Shown: one piece after another, positions 9,093 through 17,881 of the stretch
How positions within the stretch are numbered: the first letter of the stretch is position 1
Layout of the letters: every line of letters starts with the position of its first letter
From: Lentzea nigeriaca
Lineage (GTDB): Bacteria; Actinomycetota; Actinomycetes; Mycobacteriales; Pseudonocardiaceae
Length of the DNA: 64,000 nt
Assembly (NCBI RefSeq): GCF_016907955.1
Contig: NZ_JAFBCX010000008.1
Coordinates: 1 to 64,000, forward strand
Direction: 5' to 3'
The notes under the pieces: model-generated
Told to the model about the DNA's origin: nothing
Databases searched by the model: none
Seen by the model: the letters and a program-made list of their open reading frames with translations, nothing else
Made by a program: the position numbers and the translations under genes

Positions 9093-10654
9093 TAGGCGCA
9101 CCGGGTTCCGTCGGCGGGCAACGTCTGGTCGATCAGGTACTTCACGGCGGCGTCGTCCACACACTGGTTGCCCTGGAGGAAGACCGTGTGCTGAACGCCT
9201 TCGTACGTGAGCAGCCGCGAGTTGAGCGCCTTGGCGAGGTTCACGCCGGCCTCGTACGGCGTGGCCGGGTCGCCGGTCGTGGAGATCACCAGCAGCGGCG
9301 GGATGCCGTCCGCCTTGGGTGGGTCGGTGCGGCCGGACACGGGGGCAGGCCAGAACGCGCACGAGTCGAGCGCCGCGCCGGGCGGGTTGCCGTCGTCGAG
9401 GAACGGCGCCGCCTCCTTGTACTTCTTCGCGGACTCCAACAGCGCGTTCTTGTCCGTCAGCCGTGGGTCGTCGACGCAGTGCACGGCGTTGAACGCGTCC
9501 GTGATCGTCGAGTAGTTGCCCTGGTCATCGCGGTCAAGGTAGGCGTCGGCGAGACGCAGCAGCGTGGCGCCCTTGCCGTTCTTCAGCTCGTCGAGGCCGT
9601 CCAGCAGCAGCGGCCAGAGCTGCTCCGAGTACAGCGCCTGGATCGTGGCGGTGATCGCGTCGTTGTAGGACAGCTTGCGGTTGCCGACATTGACCGGCTT
9701 CTGGATCAACGGTGTCGTGAGCTGGCGGAAGCTCGCGTTCGCATCGTCGCCCAGAGGGCAGTCCTTCTTCGCGCGACACCACTTCACGAACTCGTTGAAC
9801 GCCCTCTGGAAGCCGGCGGCCTGGGCTACCAGCGACGCGAGCTGGTCCTGGGTCGGGTCGACGGCGCCGTCGAGGACGAGTGCACGCACGTTCTGGGGGA
9901 AGGTCTCGGCGTACTCGGTGCCTATGCGGGTGCCGTACGAGTAGCCGAGATAGCTCAGCTTCGCGTCGCCGAGCGCAGAGCGGAGGACATCCATGTCCTT
10001 AACTACGTCCCGCGTGCCCAAGTTGGCGAGCATTGCCGCCCCGAATTTTGTCCCGGCGGCACACTTCTCGGCATACGCCTTGTTCTCTTGCTCCGTTTGG
10101 GTGATTCCCGCCGCACTCGTATCAACGTCGAGGTCCAAACGGTCGGCATCGCGCTCCGGTCCGGTGAGGCACTTGACCGCCGGTTCGCTCGCGCCGATCC
10201 CCCTCGGGTCGAACCCGATCAGGTCGAAGCGTTTCGCCAGATCGGTCTTGCGGTAGTCCGAGATCAAGCCGGCCGCCGACGCCATGCCCGACGCACCGGG
10301 CCCACCGGGGTTGATCAGCAGCGACCCGATCTTCTGGCCGGCGGCCTTGTAGCGCAGGACGCCGATCGTGATCGTGTCGCCGTCCGGTTTGGAGTAGTCG
10401 AGCGGGACCTCCAGCCGGGTGCACTCGACGTCGCGCTTGTTCCCGTAGGCCTGCCTGCTCGACCCGGTGGTGGCGAACGGCGCGCAGTCCTGCCAGGCGA
10501 GCTGCTGGCCGTAGTACTTCTCCAAGCCCGTGGGGACAGTCCCGGCAGGACCCGGTTTCTCGAAGGACACGCCTGGCTTGGCCGTGCCGTCGACGATCGA
10601 CGTGCAGGAGGCGAGAAGGGGAATGACGAGCAACACGCTCAAGAGACGGACCAC
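9092..10654 (-). CDS. Hip1/CaeA-like alpha/beta hydrolase lipoprotein
   Basis: A 520-residue paralogue of the downstream hydrolase. It has a signal peptide ending in lipobox LLASC (Cys17), so it is expected to be anchored on the outer face of the cell membrane. Key motifs are NPGGPGASG, nucleophile elbow GYSYG, GFDPRGIGAS, and GVQHTVFL with the catalytic His near the C-terminus. The closest named relative is Rv2224c (Hip1/CaeA), a serine protease/esterase that in M. tuberculosis processes GroEL2 and affects the envelope. GTG 10654 starts the signal peptide. The divergent nadE begins 29 bases away, so the promoters must overlap. Confidence 0.88.
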   Translation of the reverse strand: MVRLLSVLLVIPLLASCTSIVDGTAKPGVSFEKPGPAGTVPTGLEKYYGQQLAWQDCAPFATTGSSRQAYGNKRDVECTRLEVPLDYSKPDGDTITIGVLRYKAAGQKIGSLLINPGGPGASGMASAAGLISDYRKTDLAKRFDLIGFDPRGIGASEPAVKCLTGPERDADRLDLDVDTSAAGITQTEQENKAYAEKCAAGTKFGAAMLANLGTRDVVKDMDVLRSALGDAKLSYLGYSYGTRIGTEYAETFPQNVRALVLDGAVDPTQDQLASLVAQAAGFQRAFNEFVKWCRAKKDCPLGDDANASFRQLTTPLIQKPVNVGNRKLSYNDAITATIQALYSEQLWPLLLDGLDELKNGKGATLLRLADAYLDRDDQGNYSTITDAFNAVHCVDDPRLTDKNALLESAKKYKEAAPFLDDGNPPGAALDSCAFWPAPVSGRTDPPKADGIPPLLVISTTGDPATPYEAGVNLAKALNSRLLTYEGVQHTVFLQGNQCVDDAAVKYLIDQTLPADGTRCA

Positions 10655-10683
10655 GGGCCGATGGTATGGGAGATGATGAGGGC

Positions 10684-12396
10684 ATGCCGCAGCTTCGCAT
10701 CGCGCTCGCCCAGGTCAACGCCACTGTTGGCGACCTTTCCGGCAACGCGTCGTTGGTCGTGGAGTGGACGCGCAAGGCCCGTGAAGGCGGCGCGCACCTC
10801 GTGGTCTTTCCCGAGATGGTGCTGACCGGCTACCCGGTCGAGGACCTGGCGATCCGCACGTCGTTCGCGCGCGCGTCCTCGGAAGCGCTGGAGGCGTTGG
10901 CTGCCACGTTGGATGCTTCTGGTTTGGGTGGCATCGCCGCGTTCGTCGGCTACCTGGAGCACGACTCCGTGGGTCCGCGCAACGCCGCGGCCGTGTTGTA
11001 CGGCGGGCGTGTCGTGGCCCGGCAGAGCAAGCACCACCTGCCCAACTACGGCGTGTTCGACGAGCGGCGGTACTTCAAGCCGGGGTCGTCCCTGGACATC
11101 GTGCGGATCAACGGTGTCGAGGTCGGCATGGTGATCTGCGAGGACCTGTGGCAGGACGGCGGCCCGATCACCGCGCTCGGTGACGCCGGCGTCGACCTGG
11201 TCGTTTCCCCGAACGCCTCGCCGTACGAGCGCAACAAGGACGACCTGCGGCTGCCGCTCGTGGTCCGCCGCGCCGCCGAGGCCGGAGCCCCGCTCGCGTA
11301 CTGCAACCTGGTCGGCGGCCAGGACGAGCTGGTGTTCGACGGCGACTCGCTGGTGGTTTCCACCGACGGCCAGCTCATCGGCCGTGCTCCGCAGTTCGTC
11401 GAGCACCTGATGCTGGTGGACTTCGACCTTCCCGGCGGCTTGGAGTACGCGCAGGGCCAGATCGGCGACTTCTCCGTGCGCCGGGTGTTCGTGTCGGACG
11501 CCGTGCCCGCTTACGAGCCGTTGCCCGCGCCGCGCGTGTTCGAGCCGTTGTCCGATGAGGCAGAGGTGTGGCACGCGCTGGTCACGGGCCTGCGCGACTA
11601 CGTGCACAAGAACGGGTTCAGGTCCGTTGTGCTCGGTCTGTCCGGTGGCATCGACTCCGCCGTTGTCGCGGCACTGGCCGTGGACGCTCTTGGTCCCGAT
11701 TCGGTGTACTGCGTCTCGATGCCTTCGTCGTACTCGTCCGAGCACTCCAAGTCGGACGCTTCCAACCTGGCCGCGCGGACCGGGTTGCACTTCACCACCG
11801 AGCCGATCGGCGAGATGGTGTCGACGTACGTGGACCAGCTCAAGCTGACCGGTCTGGCCGAGGAGAACATCCAGGCGCGCTGCCGCGGCATGCTGCTGAT
11901 GGCGTTGTCCAACCAGCACGGACACCTGGTGCTGGCGACGGGCAACAAGTCGGAGCTCGCGGTCGGTTACTCGACGATCTACGGCGACGCGGTCGGCGGC
12001 TACGCGCCGATCAAGGACGTGTTCAAGACCCTGGTCTGGGGCTTGGCGCGGTGGCGCAACGACGAGGCGGAGAAGCGCGGCGAGGTGCCGCCGATCCCGG
12101 AGAACTCGATCATCAAGCCTCCCTCGGCCGAGCTGCGGCCCGGCCAGGTCGACACGGACTCGCTGCCGGACTACGAACTGCTGGACACGCTGCTCACCCA
12201 GTACGTCGACGGCGACCGCGGGTACGACGACCTGATCGCGGCCGGGTTCGCGCCCGAGCTGGTCGACCGCGTGCTGCGGATGGTCGACAAGGCCGAGTAC
12301 AAGCGGCGGCAGTACCCGCCGGGCACGAAGATCTCGAACAAGGCGTTCGGGCGGGACCGGCGGCTGCCGATCACCAACGGGTGGCGCGAGGGCTGA
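10684..12396 (+). CDS. nadE: Glutamine-dependent NAD+ synthetase
   Basis: A 570-residue two-domain enzyme making NAD+ from deamido-NAD+, glutamine and ATP. The N-terminal nitrilase-type glutaminase shows the Glu-Lys-Cys triad in FPEMVLTGYP, RQSKHHLPNYGVFDE and VICEDLW. The C-terminal synthetase has the PP-loop LGLSGGIDSA and the ATGNKSELAVGY block. I prefer ATG 10684, which starts directly at the conserved PQLRIALAQ strand and is preceded by GAGG-like bases; an in-frame ATG at 10666 would add six poorly conserved residues. It is followed by an inverted repeat that probably ends the transcript. Confidence 0.94.
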   Translation: MPQLRIALAQVNATVGDLSGNASLVVEWTRKAREGGAHLVVFPEMVLTGYPVEDLAIRTSFARASSEALEALAATLDASGLGGIAAFVGYLEHDSVGPRNAAAVLYGGRVVARQSKHHLPNYGVFDERRYFKPGSSLDIVRINGVEVGMVICEDLWQDGGPITALGDAGVDLVVSPNASPYERNKDDLRLPLVVRRAAEAGAPLAYCNLVGGQDELVFDGDSLVVSTDGQLIGRAPQFVEHLMLVDFDLPGGLEYAQGQIGDFSVRRVFVSDAVPAYEPLPAPRVFEPLSDEAEVWHALVTGLRDYVHKNGFRSVVLGLSGGIDSAVVAALAVDALGPDSVYCVSMPSSYSSEHSKSDASNLAARTGLHFTTEPIGEMVSTYVDQLKLTGLAEENIQARCRGMLLMALSNQHGHLVLATGNKSELAVGYSTIYGDAVGGYAPIKDVFKTLVWGLARWRNDEAEKRGEVPPIPENSIIKPPSAELRPGQVDTDSLPDYELLDTLLTQYVDGDRGYDDLIAAGFAPELVDRVLRMVDKAEYKRRQYPPGTKISNKAFGRDRRLPITNGWREG

Positions 12397-12413
12397 AGCC
12401 GCTCTTCCGGACG

Positions 12414-12434
12414 GCACGCGGGGACCCCGCGTGC
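12414..12434 (+). terminator. GC-rich inverted repeat after nadE
   Basis: Ten-base arms (12414-12423 and 12425-12434) are perfect complements around a single A; in RNA the inner pairs would open to form a loop. It sits 17 bases after the nadE stop, with no T-run, as is common for actinobacterial terminators. Confidence 0.5.
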
Positions 12435-12439
12435 GCCAG

Positions 12440-12467
12440 GAGAGTACGAAAGCTCCCCGCGTACTCC
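12440..12467 (+). repeat. Dispersed intergenic repeat, copy 1
   Basis: The 28-base sequence beginning GAGAGTACGAAAGCTCCCCG recurs in opposite orientation at 19697-19725 after panB, identical over about 25 bases with small differences at one end. Each copy can fold, since AGTACG pairs with CGTACT. Both lie just downstream of a stop codon, so a terminator-type repeat is likely. Confidence 0.6.
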
Positions 12468-12523
12468 TTGAAGTGGAGCCTGCTCTACCGCGGGCGGCCA
12501 GGTCAGATGGCTAGGTTTGCGGT

Positions 12524-13714
12524 GTGAAGCGAATCTGGGCGGCGGTCGCCTACCTGGCGACGGGGCTGCTGACGGCCATCGCGTCGTGGCTCGCCCTCGG
12601 TGTACTGCTGCTGTCCGTCGTCATCCTGCCGTTGCTGCCCATCACCGCGCCGGTCATCCGCCGGATCGTGGACGTCGACCGGCAGCGCCTCGCGCGCTAC
12701 GCCGGTGTCGAGGTGCCGTCACCGCCGCCCCTCGACGGGCCGTGGCTGCACCGGGCGCAACGGGTGCTGGCGGATCCGGCCAGCCGCCGCGAGGGGTTGT
12801 GGCTGGTCACGCACGCCCTGTTCGGCACGTTGTTCGGGGCGATCGCCATCGGGGTGCCGGGGTCGCTCGTGCAGCAGCCGTTCGCGTCGCTGATCTGGTG
12901 GGCGGTGCCCGGAGGGGTCGAGAACTCGTTCGGCGTCCACGTCGACTCGTGGGCGAAGGCGTTGCTGAGCGTGCCCGCCTCCGCCGTGCTCGCGCTGATC
13001 CTGACCCAGCTGCCGCGGCTGGCCGATCTGGACGCGCGGTGGGCTCGGGCGTTGCTGGCGCCGCCGCGGGCCTCGTTGGAGAAGCGGCTGGCCGAGGTCG
13101 TCGCCACGAGGGCCGCCGCGCTGCAGGCACATGGCGCGGAGCTGCGGCGCATCGAGCGGAACCTGCACGACGGGACGCAGAACAAGCTGGTCGGCGTGGT
13201 GATGATGCTCGGCATCGCCGAACGGACGCTCCAGCAGAACCCGGACGGCGCGCTGCAGGCGTTGCGGCGGGCGCAGGACGCGGCGGGCGAGGCGCTGGAA
13301 GAGCTCCGCAACGTCGTGCGGAGCATCCATCCGCCGGTGCTGGAGGATCTGGGGCTGGACGGGGCGATCCAGGCGCTCGCGGCGCGGTGCCCCGTGCCGT
13401 GCGTGCTGCAGGCCGAGCACCTGGGGCGGTTGCCCGCGGCGGTGGAGGCAGCCGCCTACTTCGCGGTGGCCGAGGCGCTCACGAACGTGGCCAGGCACAG
13501 CGGGGCCGAGCACGCGTGGGTCAGTCTCGGCATCGACGGCTCGCAGCTCACCGTTCTCGTGCACGACGACGGCAAGGGTGGCGCGGACGAGAAGCGGGGG
13601 ACGGGGTTGGAAGGCATTCGCGGCCGGGTGGAGGCGTTGGACGGCAGCGCGAGCGTGAGCAGTCCCGAGGGCGGGCCGACCGTGCTCACCGTCGTGCTAC
13701 CGATTGGGAAGTGA
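12524..13714 (+). CDS. Sensor histidine kinase, HisKA_3 type
   Basis: A 396-residue membrane histidine kinase. Four hydrophobic helices in two pairs (about 5-45 and 95-165) form the sensor region. It continues into a HisKA_3 dimerisation domain with the phospho-acceptor His215 in RNLHDGTQNK, then a HATPase domain with EALTNVARHS, DDGKGG and GTGLEGIRGR. It is of the NarL/LiaS class common in actinomycetes. GTG 12524 begins the first membrane helix. The response regulator starts two bases after its stop. The signal sensed cannot be read from the sequence; no ligand-binding extracellular domain of any size is present. Confidence 0.88.
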   Translation: MKRIWAAVAYLATGLLTAIASWLALGVLLLSVVILPLLPITAPVIRRIVDVDRQRLARYAGVEVPSPPPLDGPWLHRAQRVLADPASRREGLWLVTHALFGTLFGAIAIGVPGSLVQQPFASLIWWAVPGGVENSFGVHVDSWAKALLSVPASAVLALILTQLPRLADLDARWARALLAPPRASLEKRLAEVVATRAAALQAHGAELRRIERNLHDGTQNKLVGVVMMLGIAERTLQQNPDGALQALRRAQDAAGEALEELRNVVRSIHPPVLEDLGLDGAIQALAARCPVPCVLQAEHLGRLPAAVEAAAYFAVAEALTNVARHSGAEHAWVSLGIDGSQLTVLVHDDGKGGADEKRGTGLEGIRGRVEALDGSASVSSPEGGPTVLTVVLPIGK

Positions 13715-13716
13715 CC

Positions 13717-14364
13717 ATGCGCATCGTGATCGCCGAAGACGACGCGTTGCTCCGCGAGGGGCTGACGTTGTTGTTGCGCAACGAAGGGCTCGACGTCGCC
13801 GCGGCGACCGACAACCCCGACGATTTCCTCGACGCCGTGGCTGCCCATGAGCCGGACATCGCGGTTGTCGACGTACGGATGCCACCTACGTTCACGGACG
13901 AGGGGCTCAAGGCGGCCGTGGAGGCGCGACGGCGGCACCCGAAGCTGGCCGTGCTGGTGCTGTCGGCGTGGGTCGAGCAGAGCTACGCGCACGAGCTGTT
14001 GGCTGGGACTGGTGGTGGCGTCGGCTATCTGTTGAAGGAACGCGTCGGCAAGGTCGCGGACTTCCTCGACTCGTTGCACCGGGTGGCGAACGGTGGGACG
14101 GCGCTCGACCCCGAGGTCGTGTCGCAGTTGTTGGTGCGGCGCAAGGCTGATGACGCGCTCAGTGTGTTGTCACCGCGAGAGCGCGAGGTCCTCGGGTTGA
14201 TGGCGCAGGGATTGTCGAATGCGGCCATCGGCGAACGGCTCGTCATCAGCGCGGGAGCCGTGCACAAGCACATCGGCAACGTGTTCCTGAAGCTCGGCCT
14301 GAACACCGAGGACGGTGCGGGTGACCGTCGGGTTCAGGCCGTGCTCGCGTACTTGGATCACTGA
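13717..14364 (+). CDS. NarL/FixJ-type response regulator
   Basis: A 215-residue partner of the preceding kinase. The receiver domain (1 to about 120) has the acidic pair EDD, phospho-acceptor Asp52 in VVDVRMP, and the conserved Lys in YLLKERV. The C-terminal LuxR-type HTH (about 145-205) carries LSPREREVLGLMAQG and the recognition-helix region GAVHKHIGNVFLKLGL. ATG 13717 follows the kinase stop by two bases, giving coupled translation. Targets are unknown; autoregulation of this pair is typical of the class but not visible here. Confidence 0.9.
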   Translation: MRIVIAEDDALLREGLTLLLRNEGLDVAAATDNPDDFLDAVAAHEPDIAVVDVRMPPTFTDEGLKAAVEARRRHPKLAVLVLSAWVEQSYAHELLAGTGGGVGYLLKERVGKVADFLDSLHRVANGGTALDPEVVSQLLVRRKADDALSVLSPREREVLGLMAQGLSNAAIGERLVISAGAVHKHIGNVFLKLGLNTEDGAGDRRVQAVLAYLDH

Positions 14365-14377
14365 GGCTTCAGGAACA

Positions 14378-14617
14378 TCAGAGCAAGCCGTATTTCCTTG
14401 CGAAGGATCCGAACTGTGCGCCCGTGCGGGGCAGCCTCATGCCGCTGTCGCGCAGCATGTCGACGAGATTGCCCGCACCAGCTTCGGCGATCTTGCCGTC
14501 GCGGCACAGCTGAGCCAGCGGCCAGATCGTGCCGTGCACGTTCAGGCCATTGGCGCGAGCCACTCTGGTGGCCTTCTGGTCGTCAGTGACGGCGATGCCG
14601 TCGAGCAGCTCGCTGAC
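14378..14617 (-). pseudogene. Truncated PIN-domain (DUF3368-like) remnant
   Basis: About 79 codons on the minus strand, from directly after the lysX stop to TGA 14378, encode only the C-terminal part of a PIN-domain nuclease: AVTDDQKATRVARANGL, then VHGTIWPLA, GKIAEAGAGNLVD and a closing FARKYGLL. The N-terminal half with the first catalytic acids is missing and there is no antitoxin beside it. The frame is the same as that of lysX, separated only by its TAG. A short start at GTG 14563 exists but could not give a working enzyme. I read it as the relic of a VapC-like toxin gene. Confidence 0.55.
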
Positions 14618-17600
14618 CTATGTGGGGCGGACGAACGGGAACAACACGGTCTGCCGGATCGACGTGCCGGTCAGCATCATCAGCAACCGGTCGACGCCCA
14701 TGCCGAGACCGCCCGTCGGCGGCATGCCGTGCTCCAGCGCCCGCAGGAAGTCCTCGTCCAGCTCCATGGCCTCGACGTCGCCGGACGCGGCCTTCAGCGA
14801 CTGCGCCTCCAGCCGCCGCCGCTGCTCCAGCGGGTCGGTCAGCTCCGAGTAGGCGGTGCCGATCTCCGCGCCGAACGCGACGAGGTCCCAGCGTTCGGCC
14901 AGGCGCGGGTCGACGCGGTGCTGGCGGGTCAGCGGGGACACCGAGGTCGGGAAGTCGATGTAGAAGGTCGGGCCGACGGTCACCGGTTCCACGAACGAGT
15001 CGTAGGCCTCCTGTACGAGCTGGCCGTGGTCCCAGTCCTCGTTGACCTCGACGTCGCGGGCGCCGAGCAGTGACCGCAGCTCGGAGACCGACGTGTCCGG
15101 GGTGACGACGGCGTCCAGGGCCGAGGAAACCGCCGTGTAGACCGGAATCACCGGCCACTCCCCCGACAGGTCGAACGTACCGTCCGGACGCTGGGCCACC
15201 TCCGCGCCGAACGCCTCGCGGGCCGCGTGCTGGATCAGCGTGCGCACCAGGTCGAGCATGACGCGGTAGTCCGCATAGGACTGGTAGGCCTCGAGCATCG
15301 TGAACTCGGGGTTGTGGGTGGCGTCCGCGCCCTCGTTGCGGAAGTTGCGGTTCAGCTCGAACACCCGGTCCACGCCGGCGACGCACAGCCGTTTCAGGTA
15401 CAGCTCCGGCGCGATCCGCAGGTACATGCGCATGTCGTAGGCGTTGATGTGGGTGACGAACGGCCTGGCGTTGGCGCCGCCGTGCACCGCCTGCAGCATC
15501 GGCGTCTCGACCTCCAGGTACGAGTGCGAGTGCAGGAACTCGCGCACGCTGCGGATGACGTCGCTGCGCAGCTTCAGCAACGCCGCCGAGTCCTGGTTCA
15601 CCACTAGGTCGAGGTAGCGCTGGCGGACGCGTGCCTCCGGGTCGGTGAAGCCCTTCCGCTTGTCCGGCAACGGGTGCAGGCACTTCGCTGTCATCGTCCA
15701 CGACGTGGCGAGCACGGAGATCTCGCCGTGGTCGGACTTGATCACCTCGCCGGTCACGCCGACGTGGTCGCCCAGGTCCACATCGGACTTCCAGGACGCC
15801 AGCGCGTCGCCGAGCGAGTCGACGGTCAGCATCAGCTGGATCTCACCGCTGAAGTCCCGCAGCCGCGCGAAGCACAGCTTGCCCATCTCCCGCAGCGCCA
15901 CCACGCGTCCGGTGACCGAGACCACCTCGCCGAAGCGTTCCCGTGCGGCGGCGAGGAGATCGGTGCGTTCGTAGCCGACCGGATACGGGTCGACGCCCGC
16001 CGCCACCAGCCGTTCGACCTTCGCGATCCGCACCCTGACCTGCTCCGGCCTGCGCACCGGTTTCGGCTCGACCTTGATCGCGTCGATCTCGGCGACCTGC
16101 GCGGCGAAGTCGGAGCTCACGTCCGTCTTCTGCAGGGCCCGCTTGCGCAACGACCGCAGCGACGGCACGAACCCCTCAGCGATGCCGGCGGCGATGCTGA
16201 CCCGCGGCAACGACCGGGAGCGCTGGTAGCAGAGGAACCGCGGCTCCCAGTCGGGCAGGTACTTGGCGTTCGACCGGTAGAGCGACTCCAGCTGGAAGAA
16301 CCGCGACGCCAGCGACAGCACCCGCCGCCACGCCCGCAGCACCGGGCCCGCGCCGATCTTCTCGCCCTCCTCGAACACCGCGCGGAACATCGCGAAGTTC
16401 AACGAGATCCGCTGCACGCCGAGGTGTCCGGCGGCGGCCGCGAGCTGGGCGACCATGTACTCGTTCAGGCCGTTCTCCGCCGACCTGTCGCGCCGCATCA
16501 GGTCCAGCGACACGCCACGACGGCCCCACGGCACGAACGACAGCAGCCCGCGCAACGCACCAGAGGCGTCGTAGGCCTCGACCATCACGCACCGGCCGTC
16601 GCTCGGATCTCCCAGGCGCCCCAACGCCATCGAGAACCCACGCTCGGTCTCCGCACCGCGCCACGCCTCCGCGCGGTCCAAAATGGACGCCATCTCGTCC
16701 GGCGCGATCTCGCTGTGCCTGCGCACTCGCGTGGTGTACCCGGCCCGTTCGACCCGCGACACCGCCTGCCGCAGGCCACGGCGTTCCGGTCCGGCGAGGT
16801 TGAACTCGCGGACGTCCAGGATCGCCTCGTCGCCGATCTCCAGCGCCTTGAGCCCGGCGTCGGAGTACACCTGCGCACCCCGTTCGGAAGCGCCGAGAAC
16901 ACCGGGCATCCAGCCGTAGGTGCGCGCCTCCGACAACCACGCCAGCACGGCCTCGGGCCAGGCTTCCTCGTCACCGATCGGGTCGGCGGAGGCCAGCGTC
17001 ACGCCGCCGATCACCCGGTACGTCAACGCGGCCCGTCCGGAAGCCGCGAACACGACGCTCTTGTCGCGCCGCGTCGCGAAGTAGCCCAGCGAGTCCGGCT
17101 CACCGTCGGCGGCGAGCAGCCGGCGCACGGCGAGCTCCTCGTCCGGCGTGATCATGTTCTGGGTGCGGACCCCGCGGAAGAAGACGTAGAGGCCGCGGAT
17201 CGCGACGAGCGTGCCGCCCACACCGAGGAGCACGCTCAGCCACTGCGGGCCCTCGGGGATGTCGAGGCGTCCCAGCCGGACGAGCTCACCCGTCGCCTGG
17301 TTCGCCGCCCACGCCAGCTTGTCGAGCTGTTCGACCAGTTTGCCGGGGAAGATCTCGGTGAGGCCCCAGCCGAGGAGTACCAGCGCGACCATGCCCAGCA
17401 CGAACGACGTGAGCGCCCGCCGCCACGCGCCACGGGCCAGCCGGGCGGGGAACGCCTCGCGCACTATCCACAGCAGCGCGACGAACAGCACCGAGCTCGC
17501 GACGCCGATGCCCAGGGACACCCACTGCGCTTCCTCGCCCACCTCCAGGACTTCTTCAGGTGCGATGGCCAAGATGACCATGATGAAGCCGACGAGCACC

Positions 17601-17860
17601 AGGCCGACGATCTGGAAGAGCAGCAGCGCCCACAGCGCTGCCTGCTTGTGCCTGCGCAACGCGGCGCCCAGCACGAAGAACACCATGGCGATGAAGAGGT
17701 TGCCGTCGATCGGCAGGCCGGTGACGTACCCGATGCCGTCCGCGACGTCGGTGAACCAGCTGTCCTCCGGAATGATCAGCCGGAGCAGTGACAACACCCC
17801 GGCCAGCTGCACGACCGTCGCGATCGCGCCTGCGGTCTTCCACTTCCACGCCGGTGTCAC
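14618..17860 (-). CDS. lysX: Bifunctional lysylphosphatidylglycerol synthetase / lysyl-tRNA synthetase
   Basis: A 1080-residue protein that charges tRNA with lysine and transfers it to phosphatidylglycerol, giving positively charged membranes and resistance to cationic peptides. Order: six to seven N-terminal membrane helices (about 5-225, MprF-like flippase part), a DUF2156 transferase domain (about 235-530), an OB-fold anticodon-binding domain (about 590-700) and a class II lysyl-tRNA synthetase core with FRNEGADATHNPEFT and GLGMGVDRL. GTG 17860 is preceded by GGGAG at five bases and starts before the first helix. Its mycobacterial counterpart, Rv1640c, has the same architecture. It starts 21 bases from the divergent hydrolase gene and is followed by a PIN-domain relic. 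Confidence 0.93.
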   Translation of the reverse strand: MTPAWKWKTAGAIATVVQLAGVLSLLRLIIPEDSWFTDVADGIGYVTGLPIDGNLFIAMVFFVLGAALRRHKQAALWALLLFQIVGLVLVGFIMVILAIAPEEVLEVGEEAQWVSLGIGVASSVLFVALLWIVREAFPARLARGAWRRALTSFVLGMVALVLLGWGLTEIFPGKLVEQLDKLAWAANQATGELVRLGRLDIPEGPQWLSVLLGVGGTLVAIRGLYVFFRGVRTQNMITPDEELAVRRLLAADGEPDSLGYFATRRDKSVVFAASGRAALTYRVIGGVTLASADPIGDEEAWPEAVLAWLSEARTYGWMPGVLGASERGAQVYSDAGLKALEIGDEAILDVREFNLAGPERRGLRQAVSRVERAGYTTRVRRHSEIAPDEMASILDRAEAWRGAETERGFSMALGRLGDPSDGRCVMVEAYDASGALRGLLSFVPWGRRGVSLDLMRRDRSAENGLNEYMVAQLAAAAGHLGVQRISLNFAMFRAVFEEGEKIGAGPVLRAWRRVLSLASRFFQLESLYRSNAKYLPDWEPRFLCYQRSRSLPRVSIAAGIAEGFVPSLRSLRKRALQKTDVSSDFAAQVAEIDAIKVEPKPVRRPEQVRVRIAKVERLVAAGVDPYPVGYERTDLLAAARERFGEVVSVTGRVVALREMGKLCFARLRDFSGEIQLMLTVDSLGDALASWKSDVDLGDHVGVTGEVIKSDHGEISVLATSWTMTAKCLHPLPDKRKGFTDPEARVRQRYLDLVVNQDSAALLKLRSDVIRSVREFLHSHSYLEVETPMLQAVHGGANARPFVTHINAYDMRMYLRIAPELYLKRLCVAGVDRVFELNRNFRNEGADATHNPEFTMLEAYQSYADYRVMLDLVRTLIQHAAREAFGAEVAQRPDGTFDLSGEWPVIPVYTAVSSALDAVVTPDTSVSELRSLLGARDVEVNEDWDHGQLVQEAYDSFVEPVTVGPTFYIDFPTSVSPLTRQHRVDPRLAERWDLVAFGAEIGTAYSELTDPLEQRRRLEAQSLKAASGDVEAMELDEDFLRALEHGMPPTGGLGMGVDRLLMMLTGTSIRQTVLFPFVRPT

Positions 17861-17881
17861 GTCATCTCCCGAGGTCGGCTG

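Noticed and set aside
15674..17791. Long plus-strand frame opposite lysX
   Set aside because: Low-complexity Arg/His/Gln composition; lysX motifs on the minus strand are unmistakable.
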